Of a stretch of DNA of 41,153 bases, positions 31,465-40,184 are shown piece by piece. Under the pieces are notes generated by a model, which was not told where the DNA came from, searched no databases, and saw nothing but the letters and a program-made list of their open reading frames with translations. How positions within the stretch are numbered: position 1 is the first letter of the stretch; each line of letters opens with the position of its first letter. Position numbers and translations under genes: made by a program. The stretch is taken from positions 1 to 41,153 of the IMG/VR virus record IMGVR_UViG_3300028025_001978; one strand, 5' to 3'. The DNA comes from a virus.

Positions 31465-32724
31465 TCATATACCGCTAATGATGTCGATTGGTTGCCACTC
31501 GTCTTCATCATCTGCCTCAAAGTATGAGGTTATAGATAACTGATCTATATAACTTAACGCATCAGGAAGATCGTCATGCACCCCTTGGGATGGGTACATC
31601 AGCAACTGGTCAACGAACTCCGACCAATCCTCATCCTTGTTAAGCACGATTCTGCCATGCTCGAACCTTCCTTGCAATGCCCAAATGATTCGATCTGACT
31701 TCTTGCGATTCCCATGCGTCAAATCCACAATATGAGCATATATGTTGGATTTTCGCATTAAATCGGACAAATAGGGAAGTACCGCATTTTTCAATGCTCC
31801 ACGCTCAATCCCGATGGATAAGGGTTTGTACTCCCTGATAGCCAACAGTATATTCGCAGCAGTGGTGCGGATGTCCCACCGACCATACTCAATCTTCTCA
31901 ACATACCACTTGCCATCCTCGGTCACCTTCACCACCGCAATGGCACTCTGGTCTAGCCTCTTCTTAGAGTTGGCGGCTTGCTTTGCCACCTCCTCAAACC
32001 CCGCCAAGTCCACCGCTATGAAGTACGACCCCTGTTCAGGAATCTCACCATACCGAATCCACTCCTCCTTGAAGACATCAGAGCCAGCATTGTCAAAGGA
32101 TGCCATATACTCTTGCTTGAAAGCAAAGCTGGATAGGGTCTTCTTTGCGCTTTCGATTTCTGATGGGTCAATCAAAGGGTTGTCTTTAGTGGTGAAATGC
32201 CACGATTTCCAATCAGGGTCTTCGCCTTCTTGCCCCAAGTTGTACAGGTCATAGAACCAGTTTCTACCCTTGGGTGTCCCGATAAACATCGCTCTGCCAC
32301 GCTTGTCCGACAGTGACGCACGAATGACCTGCTCCCAAGTCTCAGGCTTAATGTCAGCAACCTCATCCAGTACAGCATAAGTCAAGGAGACACCCCGCAA
32401 GGTGTCGGGTCTGTCCGAACCCCTCACATATATCTTTGCACCATTGATGAGCGTGACTTCCATGTTGTTCACATGGCTACTGGTGATGATCTCCCGACCG
32501 ATGTCTAGCAAAACATCCCAAATGATTTGTCGTGCCTGACCTTGGGTAGGGGCAACATAAAGCACAGCAGAACCAGCGGGACAGCTTAAACCCTCAATCA
32601 GTAGCGTAGTGACCGCTAACCTAGACTTACCGCATCTACGCCCAGCCACCACAACCTTGAACCTCGTCTTGTCGGCATACACCTCCTGTTGCCAAGGCAA
32701 TAGCGCAAAGTTCAGATCAGCCAT
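31465..32724 (-). CDS. terL: Terminase large subunit
   Basis: This 419-residue packaging motor cuts concatemers and pumps DNA into the head. Its ATPase has Walker A AGRRCGKS (27-34), Walker B AVLD-E (D120, catalytic E121) and a coupling motif IGTPKGRN (148-155). The nuclease domain has D239 (FIAVDLAG), E307 (IGIERG) and an acidic cluster HDDLPDAL (383-390). All main motifs are present, so it looks functional. It overlaps the upstream gene by eight bases. Confidence 0.92.
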   Translation of the reverse strand: MADLNFALLPWQQEVYADKTRFKVVVAGRRCGKSRLAVTTLLIEGLSCPAGSAVLYVAPTQGQARQIIWDVLLDIGREIITSSHVNNMEVTLINGAKIYVRGSDRPDTLRGVSLTYAVLDEVADIKPETWEQVIRASLSDKRGRAMFIGTPKGRNWFYDLYNLGQEGEDPDWKSWHFTTKDNPLIDPSEIESAKKTLSSFAFKQEYMASFDNAGSDVFKEEWIRYGEIPEQGSYFIAVDLAGFEEVAKQAANSKKRLDQSAIAVVKVTEDGKWYVEKIEYGRWDIRTTAANILLAIREYKPLSIGIERGALKNAVLPYLSDLMRKSNIYAHIVDLTHGNRKKSDRIIWALQGRFEHGRIVLNKDEDWSEFVDQLLMYPSQGVHDDLPDALSYIDQLSITSYFEADDEDEWQPIDIISGI

Positions 32725-33148
32725 TCTTAGCCTCTATGTCCTGAATGTCATCTGGGGGGATTGTCGTTGCTGATACTGTAGGTGCGCCTATGCCAGTGAT
32801 TGTGATGTTGACTGCACTCCTCTGGCTCTTATCCTTCTCAAACATACTGACAGGCAGTGTGCGGTCAACGCACATCTTGATAGCCGCCATTTGAGCAGGG
32901 TGGTTGTCGTTTAGCGCAATCATGATGAGTTTTTCCACAACATCCTTGCCGCTAGACTTGATAAGCATATCCTTCAAGTCCTTGATTCTCTGGCTGTCAG
33001 TCTTGGGCAAGGCAAGGTCAGGATTCCTTGCGTACTCCTGTATCTGACGCTTTAAGCCATAGATGCCCTTGGGTCTGCCAGCTTTCTTCTTGTCTGGTTG
33101 TGACTGTGGGCTTTCATCTTGGATGCTGTCCATTTGCTCTATCTTCAC
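32717..33148 (-). CDS. Putative terminase small subunit
   Basis: This 143-residue basic protein has KKKAGRPKGIYGLKRQIQEY near the N-terminus and a helical middle. It lies directly upstream of terL, where the DNA-recognition subunit is normally encoded. The start is the GTG at 33148, with AAGGA five bases ahead. An ATG at 33133 is an alternative. The sequence itself does not show a classic HTH that I can define. Confidence 0.6.
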   Translation of the reverse strand: MKIEQMDSIQDESPQSQPDKKKAGRPKGIYGLKRQIQEYARNPDLALPKTDSQRIKDLKDMLIKSSGKDVVEKLIMIALNDNHPAQMAAIKMCVDRTLPVSMFEKDKSQRSAVNITITGIGAPTVSATTIPPDDIQDIEAKNG

Positions 33149-33715
33149 GATTGTCCTTAGCGTTGTGGGCGTGATAGGGGTGGACTATAGCAAATTGTGT
33201 GTTGATAGTCTTCTTTTTTTTCGTAGCGGATAGTGGGGCATTGGCATTTTTCTATTTTCGTTTTTTCGGTGAGTCGGAGGCTCCCACAATTTTCACCGAC
33301 AGCGACCACCCCCTCCCCCCCATCAAAAATTTGAGAACTTTTTTCTGTGGATAACTCCGTTTGCAGATATGCGCCTGTAAGTGCTTGATTTTCCTAGACA
33401 TTTTCTGTAACTTACAAATCGCTGACAAAATCCATTTAATACAATCTCCATTATGTTAAGTCAAAATCAAAGAAAGCATTACAAACTGGTAGAAACTGAA
33501 ACGCAAAATTAAACCAGTTGGGACAATTGTGGATAACTTCTATCCAAATCTGTGGATAACCTGTGGATAACTTTTGAATCGGTGATTTTCTGGCTGGCGG
33601 GGAGGCGGAGAGGGAAAGAGGCGGAGGGTGCATTATTGGGGTACTTGATAATGATATTGATTCGCATTTACAAATCGTAACCAAGGCTAACAAGGGCATC
33701 AAGCTAACAATACCT
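33149..33715. other. Non-coding region upstream of the terminase, with origin-like elements, copy 2
   Basis: No gene is seen in 567 bases. 33149-33300 has no counterpart in copy 1. It is AT-rich around 33195-33265 and has a dyad TCGGTGA/TCACCGA enclosing GGAG/CTCC between about 33268 and 33300. From 33308 it parallels 16-457: C-tract, DnaA boxes, TGTAAGT/ACTTACA dyad (33376-33382, 33410-33416) and the purine block. In the leftward reading this region lies between the replication operon and the terminase genes, so it should also hold any promoter for the late block. I could not define one securely. Confidence 0.6.
33528..33570 (+). promoter_or_regulatory. Cluster of three DnaA-box sequences, copy 2
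   Basis: TGTGGATAA occurs perfectly at 33528-33536, 33551-33559 and 33562-33570, with a fourth perfect box at 33346-33354. Spacing between the three clustered boxes is the same as in copy 1, while the flanking bases vary, which argues that the boxes themselves are conserved. Confidence 0.7.
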
Positions 33716-33952
33716 CTAATCCTCGTCAGAATCGCTTTTAACAGGGGTTTGTAGCATTTCCTCATCCACCCCAAGGAAATCGTATAAATCGTTTCTAGGG
33801 CGGTATCCAAGCCGCCATAAGATTGCGTAGCAATCCAAGACCTCCTTGAAGCCTTTGGTAATGTTTCCCTTGCCAGCACACAACAGGATTGTCCTTTGTT
33901 CCTCAGTCAGCTTGCGCCTGAACTGGACAGTGTGAAGTTGTGGACTTGCCAC
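33716..33952 (-). CDS. Small hypothetical phage protein, copy 2
   Basis: This 78-residue counterpart of 458-670 starts at the GTG at 33952, next to the upstream stop. The core (RTIL.CAG.G, YRP.NDL.DFLG) is kept. The N-terminus and an acidic C-terminal extension (VKSDSDED) differ, making it eight residues longer. Function is unknown. Confidence 0.7.
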   Translation of the reverse strand: MASPQLHTVQFRRKLTEEQRTILLCAGKGNITKGFKEVLDCYAILWRLGYRPRNDLYDFLGVDEEMLQTPVKSDSDED

Positions 33953-33953
33953 C

Positions 33954-34592
33954 CTACTTCCTCGGTGGTGCGTTAAACAGTTTAGGTGCTGGCTCACCTT
34001 CCAGTACATGAAGATCATCTTCCATGTCATCAAACCCAGAGTCACCACCTGTCTTCTTAAACATCTTGACCTGTGCAGTCGGTTCAAGTGCCTTCAGCAT
34101 GAGAACCTCTTGCACAAATGGGTCAGCTAGGACAACCTCAAACTCCTCCAGTGTCCAGATCGTGTGTAGGTCTTTGCGTTCACGCTGTAGGTCAAGGCTT
34201 TCATTGATGGTCTGGACAACTGCCATGATTTTCCCATCCTGAGTTTTCCACTCCAAAAATCGCAGAGGTGGATTTTGAGGCACTCCATTGTCTTCAGCCC
34301 ACTTCTCCAAAGCGTCATAACCTTTGACCATCCCATAGACCGACTTCCTCAACCGATCGATGTCCTTCCTATCAGTTGCATCCCAAACCCTAGCCATCTG
34401 CACCCAAAACTTCTCCCTAAACTCAGTGTCAACTAAAGTAATCAGTCTCTCACAACCCCATTTCTGGTGATGTTTGTCTTTCCTTGCCTCGAGTTCAACC
34501 AAAACCGCATGAGCTTGAATATCCCAACTGGTTGGCTCATACCTCTTCACCTCAACTTGAGGAACATCTTTCTTAGACCTTAAACGACTCAT
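33954..34592 (-). CDS. Hypothetical protein of the replication operon, copy 2
   Basis: This is a 212-residue counterpart of 672-1310 with a handful of substitutions and the same length. The ATG at 34592 follows GAAGGAAATT. No upstream in-frame start is available here, which settles the start for both copies. Function is unknown. Confidence 0.75.
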   Translation of the reverse strand: MSRLRSKKDVPQVEVKRYEPTSWDIQAHAVLVELEARKDKHHQKWGCERLITLVDTEFREKFWVQMARVWDATDRKDIDRLRKSVYGMVKGYDALEKWAEDNGVPQNPPLRFLEWKTQDGKIMAVVQTINESLDLQRERKDLHTIWTLEEFEVVLADPFVQEVLMLKALEPTAQVKMFKKTGGDSGFDDMEDDLHVLEGEPAPKLFNAPPRK

Positions 34593-34746
34593 TTTTAATT
34601 TCCTTCAACAAAAAGACAAAGAGACAAACCGACAGGGGACAAACCTCAGGTTTATAGACCTGAGGTGGTTTGTCCCCATCTCCTCAAGGGGACATTTGGG
34701 ACATTTGTCCCCGTTTGTCCCCTTTGTCACTGGATAAATATACATA
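34593..34746 (-). other. Spacer with conserved stem-loop, copy 2
   Basis: This 154-base spacer has a hairpin with inner arms CCTCAGGT (34644-34651) and ACCTGAGG (34658-34665). The outer arms are GACAAA (34638-34643) and TTTGTC (34669-34674). The inner arms are different bases from copy 1 but still pair, and the outer arms are the same. Several more GACAAA and TTTGTCCCC motifs flank it. About 170 bases present in copy 1 are missing. Confidence 0.6.
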
Positions 34747-36789
34747 TCAAAAACTCTCCGAATTGGACTTCAACCACACCCAACCAGACCCAATCACGAC
34801 CTTATTCACGGCTACCAATCTCTCCCTAGCCCGCATCCAAGCCTTCTTAAAAGCCGCCTTATCATCCTCAGTACAACCCTTCATGCTCCAAAATTCAGCC
34901 CTCCAATCATCCAAAGCCACTCCATACCGACTAATACCTTCCACTTCACGATATGAGCCTTTAGCCTTAATCACTTTCATTAACGAATCCATCTCCAAAC
35001 GCTGATTTCCACCACTGCCAGAGTTATTTTTACTCCCCTTTGCGGTACTGTTTGCGATGTCTTGGTTAGGTCTGATAGCCAAACTGGTCAAGGTTTCAAA
35101 GCCTAAGTCTGATGTCCCAATCTCCACCAGAACGATCTCAATACCCACTTCGATGGAGTCAGCCCCATCCTTTTGCTTTGACACCTTCAGGATTGCGTTC
35201 CCTACCACGCTGGAATCTCCTGAGTTGATGACGCTATCTTGCCTTTGAATCTCAAGTTCAGTGTCCACCGCACCAAGCAGGGAGCTATGACCACGCAAAC
35301 CCTTGGAGACATCCTTACCGCTATGGTGGATGACCAACAACGCACACTCAAAGATTTCCTGTAGCTTGCCTGTCTGGGTGATGAATGCGCCCATGTCTTC
35401 GGAACTGTTCTCGTTAAAGCCACCACCAGACATCCTCATCAGGGTGTCAAGGATGATGAGTTCCAAGGGTTCATCTATTTGCGCCACCAATTCGTTGATA
35501 GCGTCTAAAAGTTCCGCAAAATCCTCTGGTGACGATCTCAGGTTGAGTTGCGCCCTGATGATGTACAGGTTTGTCCCATCGGGACTCTGGTTCTGTATCT
35601 TGCAAGCCTTCACCCTTGCGCCCATACCGCCATGACCTTCACCACAGATATACAGCACCGCACCCTTTTTGGGTATCTTGTAACCCATCCAATCCCTACC
35701 AGTTGCAATTGCCTCTGCCAAGTCGAGGGCAATGAATGACTTATATGATGCTGGCGGTGCGTAGAGAGCTACAAATGCCTTCTTGGGCAGTATCGACTCA
35801 ACCAACCATTCAACTGGCTCATCCTTGATTGAGTCCCAAGACTCGACAACGAGCTTTTTCCTTTGCGACTCACTAGGTTGATGCTCTACTTTGGGTTCAT
35901 TGTTGTGGCTTAACAGGTCATCAATTGCTGATTCAATTAGCCTTTTGGGTATCAGGATGACATCTTCAGGGGTCAAAGGCTGAGACTTCTTGGCTTTGCT
36001 TGCCAGTATTTCCTTTGTGCCTGAGTATTTGTGGACAAACTCATGTGCATCTTCCTTTGGCTTTGGCAACTCAAGATCAATAATCCTGATGCTTTTGACC
36101 ACTGAAAGCAAAGACTGAACGATCTTGTCTGCATAACCCCAACCAGCGGCATCATTGTCTGGCACGACAACGACATTTGCGCCAGCAAAGTACTGGTTCA
36201 GGTCTTGATTCCAACCTCCTGCACCAGCGTGCGAGGTGGTGGCTACGACTCCCAAACTGCACAAGGCATCTGCCGCTTTTTCACCCTCACAGATGTATAT
36301 TGCTCTTCCCTCGGCAACTGCCTGTTGCACCTCGGGCAGTCTGTAAGGCACGATTCTGCAATCTCCCAACTTCCCGACCCGACTGCCATCAGCCATGACT
36401 CTGAGAGTCTTATAGGTCTTACCCTTGGCATCAAAGGTCTTGTAGCGTTGCTTAAGGAACAGCGGTGTTTCGTTCTCGTCTGTGTAGACCCATTCATTCT
36501 CTAATATTGGTATTGCTGGCATGATGGGTCTGACATTTGAAAGGTATTCTGGTCTGTCTGGTAGCTGTGGGAGGAGTCCCATGTCCTTGATGGTGCTGAA
36601 CACTGCTGACTGCTCGCACCCACCATGACACTTGAAGAGTATGTTGCCATCCTCACCATCTGTGACCGATAGGGATGGATTCTTGTCCCCATTGCCCTGA
36701 CCATGATGAGGAACAGGACAACTTGCTAGGTAACCATTGCCTACCTTCTTTGCGTTACCCAAGGTAGTGGCTATTTGTTGTGCTGACAT
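34747..36789 (-). CDS. Primase-helicase, copy 2
   Basis: This 680-residue protein has the same length as 1635-3677 and all motifs intact: zinc site C24/H28/C54/C58, TOPRIM E168/E170 and D211/D213, Walker A 344-351, Walker B D448. Substitutions are few and lie mainly in linkers (about 245-305) and the C-terminal 40 residues. Both copies therefore look functional. Two full helicase genes in one phage genome would be unusual. Confidence 0.9.
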   Translation of the reverse strand: MSAQQIATTLGNAKKVGNGYLASCPVPHHGQGNGDKNPSLSVTDGEDGNILFKCHGGCEQSAVFSTIKDMGLLPQLPDRPEYLSNVRPIMPAIPILENEWVYTDENETPLFLKQRYKTFDAKGKTYKTLRVMADGSRVGKLGDCRIVPYRLPEVQQAVAEGRAIYICEGEKAADALCSLGVVATTSHAGAGGWNQDLNQYFAGANVVVVPDNDAAGWGYADKIVQSLLSVVKSIRIIDLELPKPKEDAHEFVHKYSGTKEILASKAKKSQPLTPEDVILIPKRLIESAIDDLLSHNNEPKVEHQPSESQRKKLVVESWDSIKDEPVEWLVESILPKKAFVALYAPPASYKSFIALDLAEAIATGRDWMGYKIPKKGAVLYICGEGHGGMGARVKACKIQNQSPDGTNLYIIRAQLNLRSSPEDFAELLDAINELVAQIDEPLELIILDTLMRMSGGGFNENSSEDMGAFITQTGKLQEIFECALLVIHHSGKDVSKGLRGHSSLLGAVDTELEIQRQDSVINSGDSSVVGNAILKVSKQKDGADSIEVGIEIVLVEIGTSDLGFETLTSLAIRPNQDIANSTAKGSKNNSGSGGNQRLEMDSLMKVIKAKGSYREVEGISRYGVALDDWRAEFWSMKGCTEDDKAAFKKAWMRARERLVAVNKVVIGSGWVWLKSNSESF

Positions 36790-36812
36790 TTAGAGTCCAA
36801 TTTACAAGAGAC

Positions 36813-36845
36813 AAAAAAACCAGAGTTCTCCCCCGAAAACTCTGG
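36813..36845 (-). terminator. Rho-independent terminator after the SSB-like gene, copy 2
   Basis: The stem (36845-36838 with 36827-36820) and seven-T tail (36819-36813) match copy 1, and the loop is also the same. It separates the SSB-like gene from the primase-helicase. Confidence 0.85.
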
Positions 36846-36863
36846 TGCGGATTGGTTCAGTAT

Positions 36864-37448
36864 TTAGCTGAACATCTCATCATCACTTTGTGAGGGTGGT
36901 GCTGGTTTGCTAGGTGCGGGTTTAGCAATTATCTTTGGCGCATCAAATGATGAGGTTGACTCATCAGCACCGCCATCTTGCAAAGCCGCTGGTCGTGCTA
37001 CCCAACTCACCACCTCAAACAATGGCACTCGTGTAGTTCCCTTGCCGACCTTCTCAGGGCGTGAACCCTTGTACTCGACCACTGGCAACTTACCAGCGTT
37101 AGCAGATGCCTGTGCTTGCACTTGCTTCCACAAGGCTTCCAAGCCCATGTTAGCCCCTGCACCATTGGCACTGAACTCTGCGACACCCATAGTCTTGTTG
37201 TAGAAAGTTGCCCGAAAGCCACGCTTGTGCTCTGCACTTGGCTGTGCGCCTTTCTGCCCAAGACTGCCATCAGGCAAGAATTCAAAGATGCCAGTGGCTA
37301 TCAGCATCCAACCTGTTTCCAAGTTCTCATGGTCAAAGACTGATTTCTCAAAGGTGAATTCACCATCTTGGTTAGTCCATGCATTTGCTTGCGGTGAAAA
37401 GCGAATGTAGTTACCACTACCACCGCCAGAGGAGAGATTTAAATTCAT
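36864..37448 (-). CDS. Putative single-stranded DNA-binding protein, copy 2
   Basis: This is a 194-residue counterpart of 3752-4336. The body is nearly the same and the acidic tail (SDDEMFS) is kept. The linker at about 155-185 is clearly different in sequence (GGADESTSSFDAPKI against GGAEEYVQVPTTQVP) at equal length. Conserved tip and drifting linker is the pattern expected for an SSB. Confidence 0.6.
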   Translation of the reverse strand: MNLNLSSGGGSGNYIRFSPQANAWTNQDGEFTFEKSVFDHENLETGWMLIATGIFEFLPDGSLGQKGAQPSAEHKRGFRATFYNKTMGVAEFSANGAGANMGLEALWKQVQAQASANAGKLPVVEYKGSRPEKVGKGTTRVPLFEVVSWVARPAALQDGGADESTSSFDAPKIIAKPAPSKPAPPSQSDDEMFS

Positions 37449-37484
37449 TTGATGTTTCCTTTTTGAAAGTTAAAGTTGAAAAAT

Positions 37485-37498
37485 GTGACTGATGTCAC
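37485..37498. promoter_or_regulatory. Palindrome before the SSB-like gene, copy 2
   Basis: GTGAC and GTCAC arms with a four-base spacer lie 36 bases upstream of the SSB-like start, the same place as the 6-bp dyad in copy 1. One arm base has changed without compensation, which weakens a strict structural role. Confidence 0.35.
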
Positions 37499-37519
37499 TG
37501 TGGGGGATTGGGGTTGGGA

Positions 37520-38608
37520 TTATTGACTAATACCCTTGTCTCTGGCAAGCGTCAATCCGCTAGATATGCGAGAAGTTAAAGGTTCAATGGACTCCTTTAA
37601 GCCTTTAGGCAATAGTTTCTCTGCCTGTGCAGGGGTGATGAGTTCGGTCTTCGTTATCTCTTTGATGCCCATACCAAGGAACATGAGATGCTTCATCGCT
37701 TCTTCCTCTGATGTCCAAGACCTTAACGCTCTTTTAGGTGCGAGTTGCCATCCAGCAATTACAGCACCTTTCTCCATGCGTTTCAAAGCATGATCTCTCA
37801 CCGCCTTGATGTAGTCCTCAACCATGTCAAACTTGGTCAGCAAGACACTGATCTGCTCTTCTGTCAAGACTTCAACTGGTGGTGCAGAGTGAACCACCTC
37901 AACCATGTTTGCTTGTGCAGGGCAAATCGTTTTAGCCGAACAGTATTGACAAGCAGAGTCAGAGGGTACAGGAGGGAATGCAGGGTTCAGCACATTCTCA
38001 ATCGCAGGGGTCAGTATGTAATGCTCCCAATCCACCAACTCTTGAGTTGTCATCGTGTGCTTGCGTACCTCACCATGATGGGGTTGGATAATCCAGAGTT
38101 CAATGGTGTCGATGTCTTGGTACAGCCCACCAGACTCCATAGCCGCCAAACTGTATAGCTTGAGTTGATCTGATTCGGCATCGACATACCCTCTACCAGT
38201 TTTTAAGTCAGCAATGATGAGCTTGCGTTTCTCATTACTAATGCCTATGACATCAGCAGTTCCACCAATCTTGTATGCAGGGCTTTCTTGGTAGGGTAGG
38301 AACTTCTCGACCTGAACAGTTCCCTTGCCCAACTCTTCCTCTATGTCCCAAATAGCTTTCAAGTGCTGTTGTGCAAAGTCGCAATTCTCTTGAGTCATCA
38401 AGATGCTTTCATAGACTTTGCCAACGAACCACATGGGGTCTAAATCCCTTTGATAGCAGTGCTCTGCCAAGGCATGAATTGCAGTCCCGATCTTTGCCGC
38501 CTCACCACTCTCGACATAAGGTACTTGTGCTGATAACCTGACACTTGCAGGGCAAGCAATTGTCCTAGCAATACCTGATGGTCTGATGTTCAGTTGCTTT
38601 GTTGCCAT
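37520..38608 (-). CDS. Cas4-like PD-(D/E)XK nuclease, copy 2
   Basis: This is a 362-residue counterpart of 4408-5496 with the catalytic D119, D134 and K136 and the cysteines C19, C220, C223 and C229 all kept. Differences are scattered and conservative (for example E95 to K, S99 to Q). It overlaps the upstream small gene by 19 bases, as in copy 1. Confidence 0.8.
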   Translation of the reverse strand: MATKQLNIRPSGIARTIACPASVRLSAQVPYVESGEAAKIGTAIHALAEHCYQRDLDPMWFVGKVYESILMTQENCDFAQQHLKAIWDIEEELGKGTVQVEKFLPYQESPAYKIGGTADVIGISNEKRKLIIADLKTGRGYVDAESDQLKLYSLAAMESGGLYQDIDTIELWIIQPHHGEVRKHTMTTQELVDWEHYILTPAIENVLNPAFPPVPSDSACQYCSAKTICPAQANMVEVVHSAPPVEVLTEEQISVLLTKFDMVEDYIKAVRDHALKRMEKGAVIAGWQLAPKRALRSWTSEEEAMKHLMFLGMGIKEITKTELITPAQAEKLLPKGLKESIEPLTSRISSGLTLARDKGISQ

Positions 38609-38814
38609 GATGTTCTTTCGATGTGGTGATGTTCAATCAGTAATTGATAGGCGAGTTGTCTGACCTCATGCGACACCGCATGACCTAAGTCCTCTGGGTC
38701 AAGTAGACGCTTAAGGTAAACCACAGTCGCTTGGTTCTGCTTTCGTTCTTGTTCGAGTTGAGAGCCAAGCCAGACAATATGCTCACGCAAGGTTTCTCGT
38801 TCTTTGTTATCCAT
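38590..38814 (-). CDS. Small hypothetical, coiled-coil-like protein, copy 2
   Basis: This 74-residue counterpart of 5478-5702 differs at one residue near the end (S to T). It starts at the ATG at 38814 after a G-rich ribosome site. Function is unknown. Confidence 0.7.
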   Translation of the reverse strand: MDNKERETLREHIVWLGSQLEQERKQNQATVVYLKRLLDPEDLGHAVSHEVRQLAYQLLIEHHHIERTSWQQSN

Positions 38815-39280
38815 TCCTATACCCCCAAAGTGCAATCAAACTGGCATCCGATCTGCCATCATCCTTGACCCTCTTAAAGAGGCTCATGTGTTCAGGGAAC
38901 AACTCCATCGCTCTGGCTCTTGACCCATCCTTGCCACCAACAACACCCATTGCCTTAATCCAAGTCTGTGGGGTCATCATCGTGGTCTTGATTTGTAGGG
39001 CTGTGAGAACTCCCTCAACGACACCAAGACTGCGCCCTAGAGAGAAGACTGAAGTCACCCCTTGCCCACTCATAGCGAACACTTTTTCGGTGAATGCCTC
39101 GTTGGGGTCAAAGTCCTTGATGATCTGAACCAACTCAGGCACTGATACCTGACGCTTGTTCTTGCCGTTTCGGGTGAGGGTGACTGTAGGCATATCCTCA
39201 ACCTTGACCAGTTCACCATCCACAATCAGGGCTAGAGCACCATTCAGACCACAGTCAATGCCAATGGTGCGCCTAGTCAT
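38807..39280 (-). CDS. RuvC-like Holliday junction resolvase, copy 2
   Basis: This is a 157-residue counterpart of 5695-6168 with five substitutions (positions 13, 54, 56, 110, 114). D9, E65, D141 and D145 are kept, so it should be active. Confidence 0.85.
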   Translation of the reverse strand: MTRRTIGIDCGLNGALALIVDGELVKVEDMPTVTLTRNGKNKRQVSVPELVQIIKDFDPNEAFTEKVFAMSGQGVTSVFSLGRSLGVVEGVLTALQIKTTMMTPQTWIKAMGVVGGKDGSRARAMELFPEHMSLFKRVKDDGRSDASLIALWGYRNG

Positions 39281-39503
39281 TTAACAGCCCCTGTAGAGCC
39301 TTAAAACGGCTCTGAATCAGGGAATCTACTGATTCATCCAACCGCCTGATGGTGGTGACAAGTGGTATGGTTTTACCTGTTGCATATCTGGAGACTTGAG
39401 CAGGGTGAAAGCCAGCATGACGAGCAACATCGGTGATGGTGTAGCCAGCTACTTCAGCCTTTTCCTTAATGTTTTCAATGGTTTGCATGGTTTGTGTGTT
39501 CAT
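39273..39503 (-). CDS. Cro/CI-like HTH regulator, near-leaderless, copy 2
   Basis: From the ATG at 39503 the 76 residues are identical to copy 1, while the bases upstream, which would encode extra residues from a TTG at 39542, have changed. Complete protein identity means both copies encode the same DNA-binding specificity. The two phages or modules would be homoimmune if this is the immunity repressor. Confidence 0.8.
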   Translation of the reverse strand: MNTQTMQTIENIKEKAEVAGYTITDVARHAGFHPAQVSRYATGKTIPLVTTIRRLDESVDSLIQSRFKALQGLLND

Positions 39504-39513
39504 AGTGTGGGGG

Positions 39514-39542
39514 AGTCTATAGACTTTTAATTCATTGGTCAA
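39514..39542 (-). promoter_or_regulatory. Leftward promoter with perfect palindromic operator, copy 2
   Basis: TTGACC (39542-39537), a 17-base spacer and TAGACT (39519-39514) form the promoter. AGTCTATAGACT (39514-39525) is a perfect 12-bp palindrome over the -10 box. The ATG of the regulator lies ten bases downstream of the -10. Confidence 0.75.
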
Positions 39543-39595
39543 GCCCTTTGTGATTTAATAGTTGAGTTGATTGTGGGGGATTAGTTATAGGGGAG

Positions 39596-39623
39596 TTGAC
39601 AAGGTAGTTAATTACTATATGAT
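39596..39623 (+). promoter_or_regulatory. Rightward early promoter, copy 2
   Basis: TTGACA (39596-39601), a 16-base spacer and TATGAT (39618-39623) match copy 1 in both hexamers and spacing. The spacer half next to the -10 has changed from AACCTGTA to AATTACTA, so any operator there differs between copies. Confidence 0.8.
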
Positions 39624-39657
39624 TCACTACATCAACAACGCAAACAGGAGATTCCAA

Positions 39658-39864
39658 ATGAACCAGCAACTTACAGACTTAATCGCAAAAGCAAATGCCA
39701 GTGAATTTCAATTTGCAGTAGCAATCATTAACGACAAACGAGTTGTTGTAAAAGTCATTCACCAAACTCGTCGCACAACTCCAAGAAAAACTCAGCAACC
39801 ATCTTTGATGTGGAAAGTTGAAGGCAAACGAGTTTCAGCAAAAGACTTGATGCAAGCAATTTAA
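39658..39864 (+). CDS. First rightward early protein, unrelated to the copy 1 gene
   Basis: This 68-residue basic protein starts MNQQLTDLIAKANASEFQFA after CAGGAG. It fills the slot taken by a different, acidic 126-residue gene in copy 1, with the same promoter upstream and the same 46-base boundary downstream. Function is unknown. Gene exchange at this first early position is the notable point. Confidence 0.7.
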   Translation: MNQQLTDLIAKANASEFQFAVAIINDKRVVVKVIHQTRRTTPRKTQQPSLMWKVEGKRVSAKDLMQAI

Positions 39865-39910
39865 CCAAAGGGGCGCAAGCCCCATCTTTCAACCTAACAG
39901 GAGAATTGAA
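39865..39910 (+). other. 46-base conserved boundary sequence with hairpin, copy 2
   Basis: This is identical to 6938-6983, including the GGGGC-GCAA-GCCCC hairpin (39870-39883) and the AGGAGA ribosome site, although the genes on both sides differ from copy 1. Confidence 0.7.
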
Positions 39911-39911
39911 G

Positions 39912-40184
39912 ATGACAACATACACATTCACAAACAAACTTGAAGTCTTAGAGACAGTTCGTAGAGCCATTGAATTAGGTGTTAGCGACATCCGCATCAC
40001 CGATTGCAGTGGTGACGCTGTTGGCTATGAGATCGACATGGATTTGTCTTGCATCATGACGAGTCAAGAGCAAAAGTATGTCACCCAATTTGCCGAGCAT
40101 GAAGCAAACCCTTGGACACACAACGCACCCTACAACTCTCAATTCCTTGGCGCACAACCAGCAAGAGTTGGAGAGGATTACTGA
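39912..40184 (+). CDS. Small early protein with shared C-terminal tail
   Basis: This 90-residue protein starts MTTYTFTNKLEVLETVRRAI at 39912, after the shared ribosome site. Its body is unlike the gene at 6985-7245, but the last 24 residues (from PWTHNAPYN) agree except for one residue. The crossover lies inside the gene. Function is unknown. Confidence 0.7.
   Translation: MTTYTFTNKLEVLETVRRAIELGVSDIRITDCSGDAVGYEIDMDLSCIMTSQEQKYVTQFAEHEANPWTHNAPYNSQFLGAQPARVGEDY

Noticed and set aside
33451-33879. Leftward 142-codon frame across the second origin
   Set aside because: It runs through the DnaA boxes and overlaps the conserved 78-residue gene. The protein is low-complexity with no counterpart in copy 1.
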